This document shows positions 10,765-19,795 of a DNA stretch of 25,000 nt, piece by piece. Position 1 is the stretch's first letter; each line of letters opens with the position of its first letter. Made by a program: the position numbers and the translations under genes. The notes under the pieces were generated by a model. That model saw only the letters and a program-made list of their open reading frames with translations, was not told the origin of the DNA and did no database searches. Source of the stretch: Theodoxus fluviatilis (Eukaryota > Mollusca > Gastropoda > Cycloneritida > Neritidae); the NCBI GenBank assembly GCA_034096865.1, contig JAWQFJ010028442.1:1-25000 (forward strand), given 5' to 3'.

Positions 10765-11588
10765 CTCCTCCTCCTACCTACCTCCCCCTTACACCCCTCC
10801 TCCTCCCCTCCCTCCCCTACCTCCCCTCCCTCCTCCTCCTCCTCCTCCTCTCCTTCCTCCTCCTCCCCCTCCCTCCATCCTCTCCTCCTCCCCTCTCCTC
10901 CTCCCCTCTCCTCCTCCCCTCTCCTCCTCCCCTCTCCTCCTCCTCCCTCCTCTCCTCCTTCCTCCTCTCCTCCTTCCTCCTCTCCTCCTTCCTCCTTCCT
11001 CCTCCTCCCTCTCCTCCCTCCTCCTCCCCTCCCCTCTCTCCTCCTCTCCCTTCTCCTCCTCCTCCCTCTCTCCTCCTCTCCTCCCATCCTCCCTCCTCCC
11101 TCCCCTCCTTCCTCCTCCTCCTCCTCTCCCACTCCTCCCTCCTCCTCTCCCTCCTTCCTCCTCCTCCTCCTCCTCCCTCCTCTCCTCCTCTCCCTCCTCC
11201 TCCTCTCCCCTCTCTCCTCCTCTCTCCTCACTCCTCCTCTTTCCTCCTCCCTCCTCTCCTCCTCCTCCTCTCCTCCCTCTCCTCCCTCTCTCCTCTCTCC
11301 TCCCCTCCCCCTCCTCTCTCCCCTCCTCCTCCTCCCTCCTCCCTCCTCCCCCTCCCCTCCTCCTCTCCTCCTCCTCTCCTCTCTCCTCCTTCCTCCTCCC
11401 TCCTCCTCCCTCCTCCTCCTCCGCCTCCTCCTCCTCCTCCTCCTCCTCCTCCGCATCCGCCTCCGCCTCCGCCTCCTCCTCCTCCGCCTCCGCCTCCGCC
11501 TCCGCCTCCGCCTCCGCCTCCTCCTCCTCCTCCTCCTCCTCCTCCTCCTCCTCCTCCTCCTCCTCCTCCTCCTCCTCCTCCTCCTCCT
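10765..11588. repeat. ~820-bp homopyrimidine tract, (CTC)n/(CCT)n with a (CCGCCT)n segment
   Basis: Almost no purine occurs on the + strand for over 800 bp. Irregular CTCC/CCTCCT/TTCC combinations (10765-11410) give way to (CTC)n with CCGCCT triplets (about 11419-11519) and a pure (CTC)n end (11520-11587). The minus strand yields an Arg/Glu-rich or Gly-rich open frame, an artefact of the repeat. It lies inside the putative receptor intron. Confidence 0.96.
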
Positions 11589-13015
11589 ATTTCATCTCTG
11601 TCGATGTTACGACGTAAAAATGCGACATAAAAAGTTCCGCACTCTTCATCACCATCTATAATTCCCCATTCATTACTGTTCATCGTATCGTGTAATCTAC
11701 GTTCAAGCTTTTCAGTTTTAGGGGCCCCCGTGTATTGTAGAAGCCGGATGGCCGTCACTGTGTGTTGAAAGAGCTGATGTTCTTTTCAGTCACTACTGGC
11801 TGCAGATGTTTGAGGCTAACATAAAATTCAAAGTAGATTTTTAAAAACCCGTAACCTTTCTTGAGCCACGATGCTACTGTCACCAGGGAGGTTTTGAAAT
11901 GCTCTTCGGTCCTGTCTCTATTTGCCCGACTGATTAAAAAAAAAAAAAGGTTAGTGACCTTTTTTCTGCTCAAATGGTCTTCTCATGGTTTGAAGCTCTC
12001 TCGTCTTCTTTCGGGAGTCAAAAATACACCCACCGTGGCAGGTGCGGTTTTCAGCACAGCCCACGTTTTTTCGCTGTTAGTACTCGTACCATTACCCTTT
12101 TTTGTTGTTGACAGAAAGCGGTCAGCAAGGACAGACAGGCGTTGGTAGACAAGCATATATTCTTTTCCGGCATCTCTTTCTGCCCCGATGGTTTTCAGTC
12201 GTCCATGAAAAACTTTATGTAGCAGCTTCTTCCAAACACTTTCTGGACTTGACCTACTGACGTATATCTTACATATACTTACATATCAAAATACTTTATT
12301 AATGATCATTGCACAAATCTGCGCACTTGAACAAATAATGAATGAACACACTTTTTAACTTTGAGCTGTTTGACCCATAGATTAGAGACTGGAGAGACCT
12401 ACTCTGGCATGTCAGGTGGTGAACACCAACCCAACAACAGCCAGGTTGTCTTGACCAAGAAGATTAGCTAAACACATGTCCATATCGATACACATAGGCA
12501 TGGATTGTCATGAGTGGGCAAAATACTAAACAAAAATTAAGAGCTGTTAAGCTACATACATGTTTATATCTCCTGAGCCATCCATGCAGGATGTCACATT
12601 CAGTGCTGAGCGAGGCTTAGACATACTTCGCCGGTTTCGACTTCGAGTAAGGGATTTTGAGGAGTTTGCCAAGTTTCCGAAGTTTGAAGTAGATTTCGGG
12701 AATCGTGTTTTGTCAAATCCGATGTACACTTCGACAGAGCAGGCCGAGGGTGCATCCTGATTGGCTGAACAGAGATAGCTCTTTCGCGTCAGGAGGCTTG
12801 TTGTTTTTTGTAACACAAGTAAACAACCGTTGTCCGCCATGTTCCCCCCTTAGGTTTGCTTTCACAACGCTCATTTTGAGAAATACTGACACACATTCAA
12901 AGAAAATGCAATAATTTCTCAAAGCCATATTTGTAATAATATAATAGATAATTTAAGTCGCTACATTATTGAAATAAAATGTCCGTCTAAGTAGCTTGGC
13001 CAATTTCGGGCCTGA
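11589..13015. other. Intronic unique sequence; GC-richer patch at 12580-12860
   Basis: No exon is supported. The 12580-12860 patch has an inverted CCAAT motif (GATTGGCTGA near 12759) and GTCCGCCATGTT (about 12834), a promoter-like combination. The open frame at 12560-12760 there has no recognisable domain and an opposite-strand frame overlaps it. An A-run (about 11937-11948) is the only microsatellite. Confidence 0.4.
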
Positions 13016-13057
13016 GAGCTACATGATACATGTACTACATTTCTTATCATGTAGCTC
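13016..13057. repeat. Perfect 13-bp inverted repeat (hairpin)
   Basis: GAGCTACATGATA (13016-13028) is exactly complementary to TATCATGTAGCTC (13045-13057), with a 16-nt loop. It could be an extruding hairpin, a fold-back element core or a precursor-like stem. The stem is too short for a standard microRNA precursor. Confidence 0.85.
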
Positions 13058-13679
13058 GTGGGTTCGGGCAGTGACATATGCATGGGCGCGTTTCTTAGGC
13101 AAGAAATCTCGAGAGAATATCGAGGGCTAGGCGTTACCTACATCGTCTCACTCACAAGGAGGCACTCGCTGCGAAGGAGGGTGGCCGAGATAGCTCCGGA
13201 GGTCCCTTGCTTCGTCTCCCTGCAGAGGCCCGGATGAACCAAAATGGAGACCGTGCCAATTGGGTTGCCTCTGATAGACGGCAATGCCTGTAATATGCTT
13301 CTTGCTGTCCGAGAATGGAAAAGTGAACGTGCACGGAAGTGTTTGCTGTTCGCGTGTTCATTTGTGTATTTTGAGGAGCAGGTGTATAGATTATTTCTGG
13401 ACAAACACTGTCGAAATCTATTTTATCGTTTGCATACACGAAGCACCATACATGTCCACTCTCTCAATTACGTCCATGGAATTGATCGAAGTGTATCGAG
13501 GCACAATGTTTTTGTCAAAATTGTCCACATTCGAACCCGAGTTGCTTTCTTTTCGTTGAAAAAAGTTCCCGTGCCATTCGATATGTCACCATGATGTTTT
13601 CTGTAGAGTAGCAAACTAATGTGAGTTTGTATTGTCAGTTATGTCGTCTATCGGCAACTTCTTCACAGACACTCGCGCC
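13058..13679. other. Intronic unique sequence, no gene supported
   Basis: Frames starting at 13244 and 13284 overlap in different phases and have no domain signature. No splice-bounded exon can be argued. Confidence 0.4.
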
Positions 13680-13740
13680 ATGACGTAGTCATGTTGTCTC
13701 GGACTTCCGCCTCACCAAATGATGATTGGCCGTTTCTTAG
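13680..13740. promoter_or_regulatory. Promoter-like motif cluster (CRE/ETS/CCAAT)
   Basis: Within 60 bp are CATGACGTAGTCATG (a CRE-like core in a 6-bp inverted repeat, about 13680-13694), a CTTCCG ETS-type core (near 13704) and an inverted CCAAT (GATTGGC, around 13724). The following 150 bp are CpG-richer than average. The spacing suits a TATA-less promoter, but there is no transcript evidence, so this is inference only. Confidence 0.25.
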
Positions 13741-13906
13741 ACGACTTGCTCGCTCTCGGTTTGCCCTCGAGGAGGCTACCTAGCGTAGGCAACGCGCCCC
13801 ATAGCATTACAGATCCTACCTCGGCCAGTGTGTATGAAACAGTCCCCGAACACAAGATTGCTCAGTTAAGTTCGACCTTCGTTCGCCGCGCTCAGTTAGG
13901 TCACAG

Positions 13907-14815
13907 TGTTACGGGGTGAAAATAAGAGTTCATACCTCACACAGAGGAGAGTTAAAAAGGGTTCAAAAACACTCCGTAACGCAGGGTAAAATAAAATAAA
14001 AAGACGTGTTTTCTAAAAACCACCAAAATGGCTGCCTCTGGTCAAAAGAGGAAATAAAAAACTTAAAACTCGTGTCTAGGGGGCATTTCAAAGAAAGGGT
14101 GGCAGCAATTATCTCGAGCCGAGTAAAAACGAACACACGAACAAAGGGGAGACTTTTTATATTAGAGTTTACAAATGGCAAACCAACATTTACATACAGG
14201 TATCGATAAAAAGAACATACTTTAGTAAAATAACACTAAAAGATCGACCCCTGTATAGAGCATTCCGTAGTCCCGCTCACCAGACAGCAGGCCGCCGCGT
14301 CTCGCCAAAAAAAGGAGAAGGGTAAAAAGCTAGCAGCTGCACAGACAGATTTGGCCGGGTCATCTCAGGTTTTTTTTCTGGTTAACACTCACATATATAA
14401 AAACACACGCTCACAGCTTTTCACGACAAAAATGCAATCCTGGCCCCGTTGACAAAAAGTTAAAACTTGAATAAAAACTGACGCCAGGAACCTCCACTAC
14501 CACATGCAACAAAAGGGGCTCAAGATTAAAAGGATAGATATAAAGTTAGAATACAGTTCAAAACCCCTGCCAACAGGGCAGAAAAAAGAACAGTGCAAAA
14601 ACGAAGTAAAAACCAACGTTGAAGACTGAAACTGAGACGCACAGAAGCGCAAAAAAGAGAACAGTCCTCCACAACCACCAAAGTCAAACGAAAACCCAAA
14701 TGGAGACATGTACATCCGGCCTCCATAACACCCAGCTTTGGAAATAACTTTCTGGCTTCACTAAGACCCGGTAGGTCATTTCTAGACCCAAGCCTCACCG
14801 CGTCACTACTAAAGT
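13907..14815. other. A-skewed block, possible unidentified mobile element
   Basis: The + strand is unusually rich in A-runs set in otherwise GC-containing sequence (GTAAAAA, TTAAAAC, AAAAACGAA themes), an asymmetry often seen in retroelement-derived DNA. It begins after TGTTACGGGG (13907), and GTTACGG/CCGTAAC form a 7-bp inverted pair (13909-13915 and 13974-13980). No RT, integrase or Gag signature and no matching second end were found. Confidence 0.25.
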
Positions 14816-15917
14816 AGCATCGTGTCCATCTGGCCTGAAGTTCTCAACTCGTGACTATCAGTGACTACATGCAGTGGGTGACAAAGAGGCTTCTGTAATT
14901 CTCCTGTGACTCGTGAAAAAAGTTCAGAACATTGAAGATACTTAGGGCTCTTTATATCGTGTCGTCCATGCACTCTTTTGGTAGAAAGCAATTTGCCTAC
15001 GTCGTGTCAACAGACTTGAAACCGACTCTGCCAGATCCATAGAATTTTTGCACCATTTATTTTGATTTTGCAAGAATTACGTCCTTTGTTGTAGTTTCAA
15101 ACAACGCCAATTGCTCTCGTAACGCACATATTTTGAGATGATTTAATTTTTTTAAGTTTCCGCCTCAGTAATGGATTTTCTCCTACAGAAACCCATTTCA
15201 CAAGGCTGTTTGCCCAAGAGTTGAGAGGGAGAGAAAATTAGTTCTCTTGATGTAGGAGCCATCTTAGCAGCTTCCCTGTACAATGATTCGAGTCAATCGC
15301 GGGACCGCCGTAATTGGAGAGCTTTTAAACCCTGTGGTCGCTGTCTGAAACACTTCCCGTCAAAGGCTGCTCACGGCACCAAAATAATAGTCTAACTTTT
15401 TCAAAGTTAGTCTTTTCAAAGAATTTCGTTATCATAAGTGGATGGGGACAAGAAAAGACCCAGCGCGTCTCCCAACGAGATGCGCAAGAGGTAAATATGC
15501 TGACCAGCTCCGGTGATGTTCTTGGTCTATCGTCCTACAAAGCATACAAAGGCTGACAGGTCGAAAACCTTCATGTATCTAGTAAACATGATGAAAGGTA
15601 GAGGAAGCGCCTTTTAAGACGATCTTTTGAGTACTTTTTTGGGGGGGTCGAACGTCGAACAAGAAGGGAGGGTGCAAATCACAGATGTTCACCTCATACG
15701 TGTGCATTCATACTCATTCACGCACACACAGGTTTACAACAAACAGTAATGACACAGAGTATCCACCGATAGGGAAATAGCAAGAAATAATCCAGAGTTC
15801 TACCGTTCCAGGGGTTGAACCACGGCATTGCGCCTCGCACACAATCAAACGCCAAAGCTTGCTCGCCTAAAATCCACCTGTCAAAAGACAGGGGTTCAAC
15901 AGGCAAGTGGAGGTTGA
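14816..15917. other. Intronic unique sequence, no gene seen
   Basis: No exon recognised. On the minus strand near 15800-15870, GGTTCAACCCC resembles a pol III B-box and could be a SINE remnant, but the A-box and the family tail are missing, so it is not called. A G7 run lies near 15642. Confidence 0.4.
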
Positions 15918-17103
15918 GGAGCTGACTACACACGCATGCAGGAGGGGAGACTACTGGAGATGGGGCTGCCAGGAGCTGACTATGCATTCATGCAGGAGGG
16001 GAGACTACTGGAGATGGGGCTGCTAGGAGCTGACTACACACGCATGCAGGAGGGGAGACTACTGGAGATGGGGCTGCTAGGAGCTGACTACACACGCATG
16101 CAGGAGGGGAGATTACTGGAGATGGGGCTGCTAGGAGCTGACTACACACGCATGCAGGAGGGGAGACTACTGGAGATGGGGTTGCCAGCAGCTGACTATG
16201 CATTCATGCAGGAGGGGAGACTACTGGAGATGGGGCTGCCAGCAGCTGACTGCACTCATGCAGGAGGGGAGACTACTGGAGATGGGGCTGCCAGCAGCTG
16301 ACTATGCATTCATGCAGGAGGGGAGACTACTGGAGATGGGGCTGCCAGCAGCTGACTACACACGCATGCAGGAGGGGAGACTACTGTATATGGGGCTGCC
16401 AGGAGCTGACTACACACGCATGCAGGAGGGGAGACTACTGGAGATGGGGCTGCCAGCAGCTGACTACACACGCATGCAGGAGGGGAGACTACTGGAGATG
16501 GGGCTGCCAGGAGCTGACTACACACGCATGCAGGAGGGGAGACTACTGGAGATGGGGCTGCCAGCAGCTGACTGCACTCATGCAGGAGGGGAGACTACTG
16601 GAGATGGGGCTGCCAGCAGCTGACTGCACTCATGCAGGAGGGGAGACTACTGGAGATGGGGCTGCCAGCAGCTGACTACACACGCATGCAGGAGGGGAGA
16701 CTACTGGAGATGGGGCTGGCAGCTGCTGACTACAGACGCATGCAGGAGGGGAGACTACTGGAGATGGGGCTGCTAGGAGCTGACTACACACGCATGCAGG
16801 AGGGGAGACTACTGGAGATGGGGCTGCCAGCTGCTGACTACAGACGCATGCAGGAGGGGAGACTACTGGAGATGGGGCTGCTAGGAGCTGACTACACACT
16901 CGTGCAGGAGGGGAGACTACTGGAGATGGAGCTGCTAGGAGCTGACTACACACGCATGCAGGAGGGGAGACTACTGGAGATGGGGCTGCTAGGAGCTGAC
17001 TACACACTCGTGCAGGAGGGGAGACTACTGGAGATGGAGCTGCTAGGAGCTGACTACACACGCATGCAGGAGGGGAGACTACTGGAGATGGGGCTGCTAG
17101 GAC
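15918..17103. repeat. 54-bp minisatellite, 22 copies, with dimeric higher-order repeats
   Basis: The TGCAGGAGGGGAGACTACTG landmark recurs every 54 bp from 15936 to 17064, except for three 52-bp steps (to 16258, 16580 and 16632) caused by GACTGCACTCATG units. Variants alternate in 108-bp dimers near the right end (CACTCGTGCAG with GATGGAGCTG at 16902 and 17010; CTACAGACGC at 16728 and 16836). The 54-bp unit reads as an 18-residue repeat on + and its complement on -, but the 2-bp deletions break any frame, so coding is unlikely. Confidence 0.97.
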
Positions 17104-17357
17104 CTGGTGATCTATATAATAAACGTGTTTACAAATTTAAAATAGACACGGTGATTCGCGTAGTTGATGGTTCCCCTGTGGCCAATATTGCAGGGGAGAT
17201 GTTGTTATCGTTGTGCAGAAACGTGTGATATATACACGTAAGTATGTAAGGGGACACAGAGAACTTTATGGAAAACTCACCCTGGGCAGCCGCAACCGAT
17301 AAGGACCAAGAGCGAGGGTCAAATGCAGCCTCACAGCAAACCTCAAGAGCGGACGTA
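17104..17357. other. Unique spacer between minisatellite and ATTC zone
   Basis: No gene recognised. The long + frame running out of the 54-bp array ends here without a domain. Confidence 0.4.
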
Positions 17358-17620
17358 CTCATTTATATATTCATTTACTTGTTCACTTAATATTCAATCG
17401 TTCACTCATTTATTATTTTATTTACTCATTTCTTCACTCACACATTAATTAACTCATTCCTTTGTTCACCTCAATTTTGTTCATTTGTTATTTTCTTTCT
17501 TTCACACATTCCTTCATTCTGTCATTCATGCACCCATTTATTTATTCATTATTTATTTCATACGTAATTACATTCATTCATTCATTCGTTTGTTCAGTCA
17601 TACATATTCATTCATCAATC
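17358..17620. repeat. Decayed (ATTC)n / (TTCA)n tract
   Basis: ATTCATTCATTC is clearest at about 17571-17586, with many degraded ATTTATTCATT-like units on either side. It ends about 60 bp before the acceptor of the TM1 exon and adds to the pyrimidine/T-rich sequence leading into it. Confidence 0.75.
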
Positions 17621-17677
17621 GATCTGTCTTTTATGTCGATATTTCTTCATGTCTGTGTTATTGCTTTCTTACATCAG

Positions 17678-17813
17678 TGGTGGCTGACACACCAAGTTGG
17701 GGATGGTGGATGAAGCAAATCCTCACACCTTTCATCGTCACCGTTGGAGTCATCGGAAACTGCCTCTCTCTCGTCGTTATGCGCTCGCGCACCTGGCGAC
17801 ACAAGTCCTACAG
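17678..17813 (+). CDS. Receptor exon 2: TM1 and start of ICL1 of a class A (rhodopsin-like) GPCR, neuropeptide-receptor-like
   Basis: The exon is bounded by a pyrimidine-rich acceptor (CTTTCTTACATCAG, AG at 17676-17677) and a consensus donor CAG|GTAAGA (GT at 17814-17815). It encodes Met19 (split codon) to Tyr63 and ends in phase 2 (AG, so Arg or Ser next). Residues 33-53 form a hydrophobic helix with IVTVGVIGNCLSLVVM. The GN pair places Asn46 at the conserved TM1 position 1.50 of class A receptors. RSRTWRHKSY follows as a basic first intracellular loop, a pattern I associate with mollusc and other lophotrochozoan peptide-receptor paralogues. A Trp-rich stretch (SWGWW, residues 25-29) precedes the helix. 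TM2-TM7, the DRY and NPxxY motifs are not in this window on the + strand, so the ligand cannot be inferred. Confidence 0.82.
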
Positions 17814-17815
17814 GT

Positions 17816-18642
17816 AAGAAAGAGCAGTTTGCATTAATTTTCACTCACAGGTGAGATATTAAAGGGTGCTTGCATTATCCTATAAAGTGCTTGCGCAAAA
17901 GATGATATTGCATCGAAGGTGATAAAATGAACAGTGTTGACATCATGCTTCAACCAGATACGAAAACAAGTCCAGGGACTTTTCACTGTGGAACTGTCTC
18001 GGTTCAGAATATGCAGAGAACAGCATACGACTGGAGCCACTCAAAGTCCCCCTCATCAGCTGTAACCCCTGGCTGCTGGACTTTCGGGGGTTACTCTAGT
18101 AGCTCAGCCAGGGGGGCCCAAGCAGCATGTGTGGCCGTCGGGAGAGGGGTGGGAGTGGAAGAAGGGGATGAGGGCATCAAAAACATAATCGGCCACCTCA
18201 ATCTCTTTCTGGTCTGCCAGATCCACAGAGATGCCGACCCAGCTACTCTTTGCAGCGCCTCAGTGACCCAGTCTCTCTCATACGACCTGCCGTCTAGTCC
18301 GTGCTTTGAATCGGTTGGCTGACCCTGCAACGAAAGTCTGTGTCCACCCCCAAACTGAAGCGCCGGACAGCGGTACTACTCCTTCAAATCGACGTATCCT
18401 GCCAATTTCCGCTCCTGTGCCCTGGCATTATCGCCCGAGCCCTGCTGTCATCCCCAGTTATCCACCTCGCCTCCTGACGTCTCTCTCGATCTTGGGTCTC
18501 GCTCGGAACGGCAGCTATCTGTCTTCTGTACCACGGCACCACCTGCTGGTTTCTGTGGGCAGTTTTGGATGATGCGCTGCATTTGCAGCACTTGAGCATG
18601 ATTCTTCCTGGATTCTACAACACATTTCGAATCTCCTTTCAG
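17816..18642. other. Downstream intron sequence, no exon recognised
   Basis: This follows the donor at 17814 and should be intron 2 of the receptor. Long opposite-strand frames (17927-18322 on +, 18091-18330 on -) have no recognisable domain and no TM2-like sequence. The Gly/Ser-rich + frame may be an old mobile-element remnant. Confidence 0.4.
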
Positions 18643-18918
18643 TCATCGTCATCATCACCATCATCATCGTCGTCGTCGTCGACATCCTCTTCCTCCTTCC
18701 TCCTTCTCCCCCTCCTTCTCCTCCGCCTCCTTCCTCCTCCTCCATCATCTTCATCATCAGCATCATCATCATCATCGTCGTCACCATCATCGTCATCAAT
18801 CATAATCATCATTATCATCAGCATCATCATCGTCGTCGTCGTCATTGACATCCTCTTCCTCCTCCTCCCTCCTTTCTTCCTCCTCCTTCCACCTCCTTCC
18901 TCTTCCTCCTCCTTATCA
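18643..18918. repeat. Duplicated compound triplet repeat (TCA)(TCG)(TCC)
   Basis: The order TCA/TCG triplets, GTCGTCGTCG, GACATCCTCTTCC, then TCC-rich triplets occurs twice (junctions near 18668-18690 and 18831-18862). The copies are about 163-170 bp apart, so the compound block itself was duplicated. The opposite strand encodes poly-Asp/Met and Glu/Arg runs, a repeat artefact. Confidence 0.93.
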
Positions 18919-19119
18919 TGATTAATCATTAGCACAATATTGCAGTATCAAACCCTGAACACGAGGTCGATTCAGATAAATCACTCTGACAAGTTCTGTT
19001 CCGTTCGTTATGGTGCCTGGTCATTTCTCTCCATGTACATTTCCCAATGTCTTTTCTTTCTCGGGTCAATTCTCATGCGAGTAATTTTACACCAAATTTT
19101 TAAAAGCCATTTTTACCCA
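18919..19119. other. Unique spacer, no gene seen
   Basis: No exon or repeat recognised before the minus-strand SINE tail. Confidence 0.4.
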
Positions 19120-19427
19120 TTGACGGACGCTCAAACCGCACACTTTGATCCCCTGGTGAACAGGCTGTTCAATATATCATTCCAACACCATCTCAACTCC
19201 CAGGGGAGCATGCAACCAGGCTGCAACTGAACGTGCCAAAGTTAGCGTTCGAAATCTTCCATCTCAGCCCGCACATTTACCCGTTTTACTCCTGGGGAGA
19301 AGCAATGCTAATGAAGCACCTTGTTCAAGGATGCAAATGTATGATCCGTGCAGCTTCGAACGCCGCACCCGCTAGCCGCAAGCGACTGCAGGTCAAGCGC
19401 ATTAACCACTCAGCCACAGAGCCCCAC
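19120..19427 (-). mobile_element. tRNA-derived SINE, copy C (near full length, minus strand)
   Basis: Read on the minus strand, the head starts near 19427 with GGGGCTCTGTGGCTGAGTGG, matching a Leu/Ser-type tRNA A-box region (TGGCTGAGTGGTTAATGCG). A B-box-like GCGTTCGAAGCTGCACGG follows about 70 nt later. The body continues with CTTGAACAAGGTGCTTC, GCATTGCTTCTCC, CCAGGAGTAAAACGGG, CCCCTGGGAGTTGAGATGG and AAAGTGTGCGGTTTGAGC (about 19130-19147). The block order matches copy A. It lacks an intact tRNA fold, so it is a SINE and not a tRNA gene. Confidence 0.8.
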
Positions 19428-19573
19428 CGTCATGAATAAAATTAATGCAAGTTGAATACAATGGAGGGCTCTGTGAAAACCTGATTCGGGGCAACTGCTG
19501 CTTATCAAAAAAGATTGTGTCCCATAACTGTGCAGTCGATATCATGTGCTGCATTGGACGCTTCGACGGCCCC
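19428..19573. other. Short unique spacer between SINE C and G-rich tract
   Basis: No feature recognised. Confidence 0.4.
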
Positions 19574-19658
19574 CGGGGAGGGGGGGGGGGGGGGAGGGTG
19601 GTGTAGAGGGGTGGGGGTGGGGATGGGGGTGGGGGTAGAGGGGCGGGGGTTGGGGGTG
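19574..19658. repeat. G-rich tract with G15 and GGGGGT repeats
   Basis: CCCCGGGGA leads into G15 (19580-19594) and then multiple runs of 3-5 G spaced by 1-3 nt up to 19658. It meets the G3+N1-7 pattern for G-quadruplexes several times over. It sits between two inverted SINE heads. Confidence 0.93.
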
Positions 19659-19663
19659 AGAGC

Positions 19664-19795
19664 AGCAAGCGCGCTTGATCTGCAGTCACTTGTGGCTAGT
19701 GGGTTTGGCGTTCGAAGCTGCACGGATCCCGTGGTTTTGTCTTGGGGCAAGTTGTATAACTCGCATTGCCTCTCCTCGCCCTCGAGGAAAGCCGA
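19664..19795 (+). mobile_element. SINE copy B, 5' half (head and central body)
   Basis: GCGCGCTTGATCTGCAGTCA, GGCTAGTGGGTTTGGCG and TTCGAAGCTGCACGGATCC match the head of SINE copy C in inverse orientation. CTTGGGGCAAGTTG, CGCATTGCCTCTCCTC and CTCGAGGAAAGC then correspond to the body blocks of copies A and C. The extreme 5' end (A-box) is missing and replaced by the G-rich tract. The sequence runs without a break into the 44-bp array: the next block, CCTGTGAGGGTAGCGATGGG, is both the following SINE segment and the first array unit. Confidence 0.75.

Noticed and set aside
10680..11758. Arg/Glu-rich and Gly-rich minus-strand proteins
   Set aside because: Direct translation of a homopurine tract; no independent coding evidence.
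12547..12840. Overlapping open frames on both strands as a short gene
   Set aside because: No recognisable domain on either strand, no splice sites, and mutual overlap as expected by chance in a GC-richer patch.
15800..15870. A further SINE on the minus strand (B-box-like GGTTCAACCCC)
   Set aside because: No matching A-box at the right distance and none of the body or tail blocks seen in SINE copies A-C.
15936..17228. 18-residue repeat protein from the 54-bp array
   Set aside because: Three 2-bp deletions break the frame, and both strands are open, as expected from the repeat unit alone.
19342..19427. A functional tRNA gene on the minus strand
   Set aside because: A- and B-box-like sequences are present, but the cloverleaf is not closed and the sequence continues into a SINE body shared with other copies.
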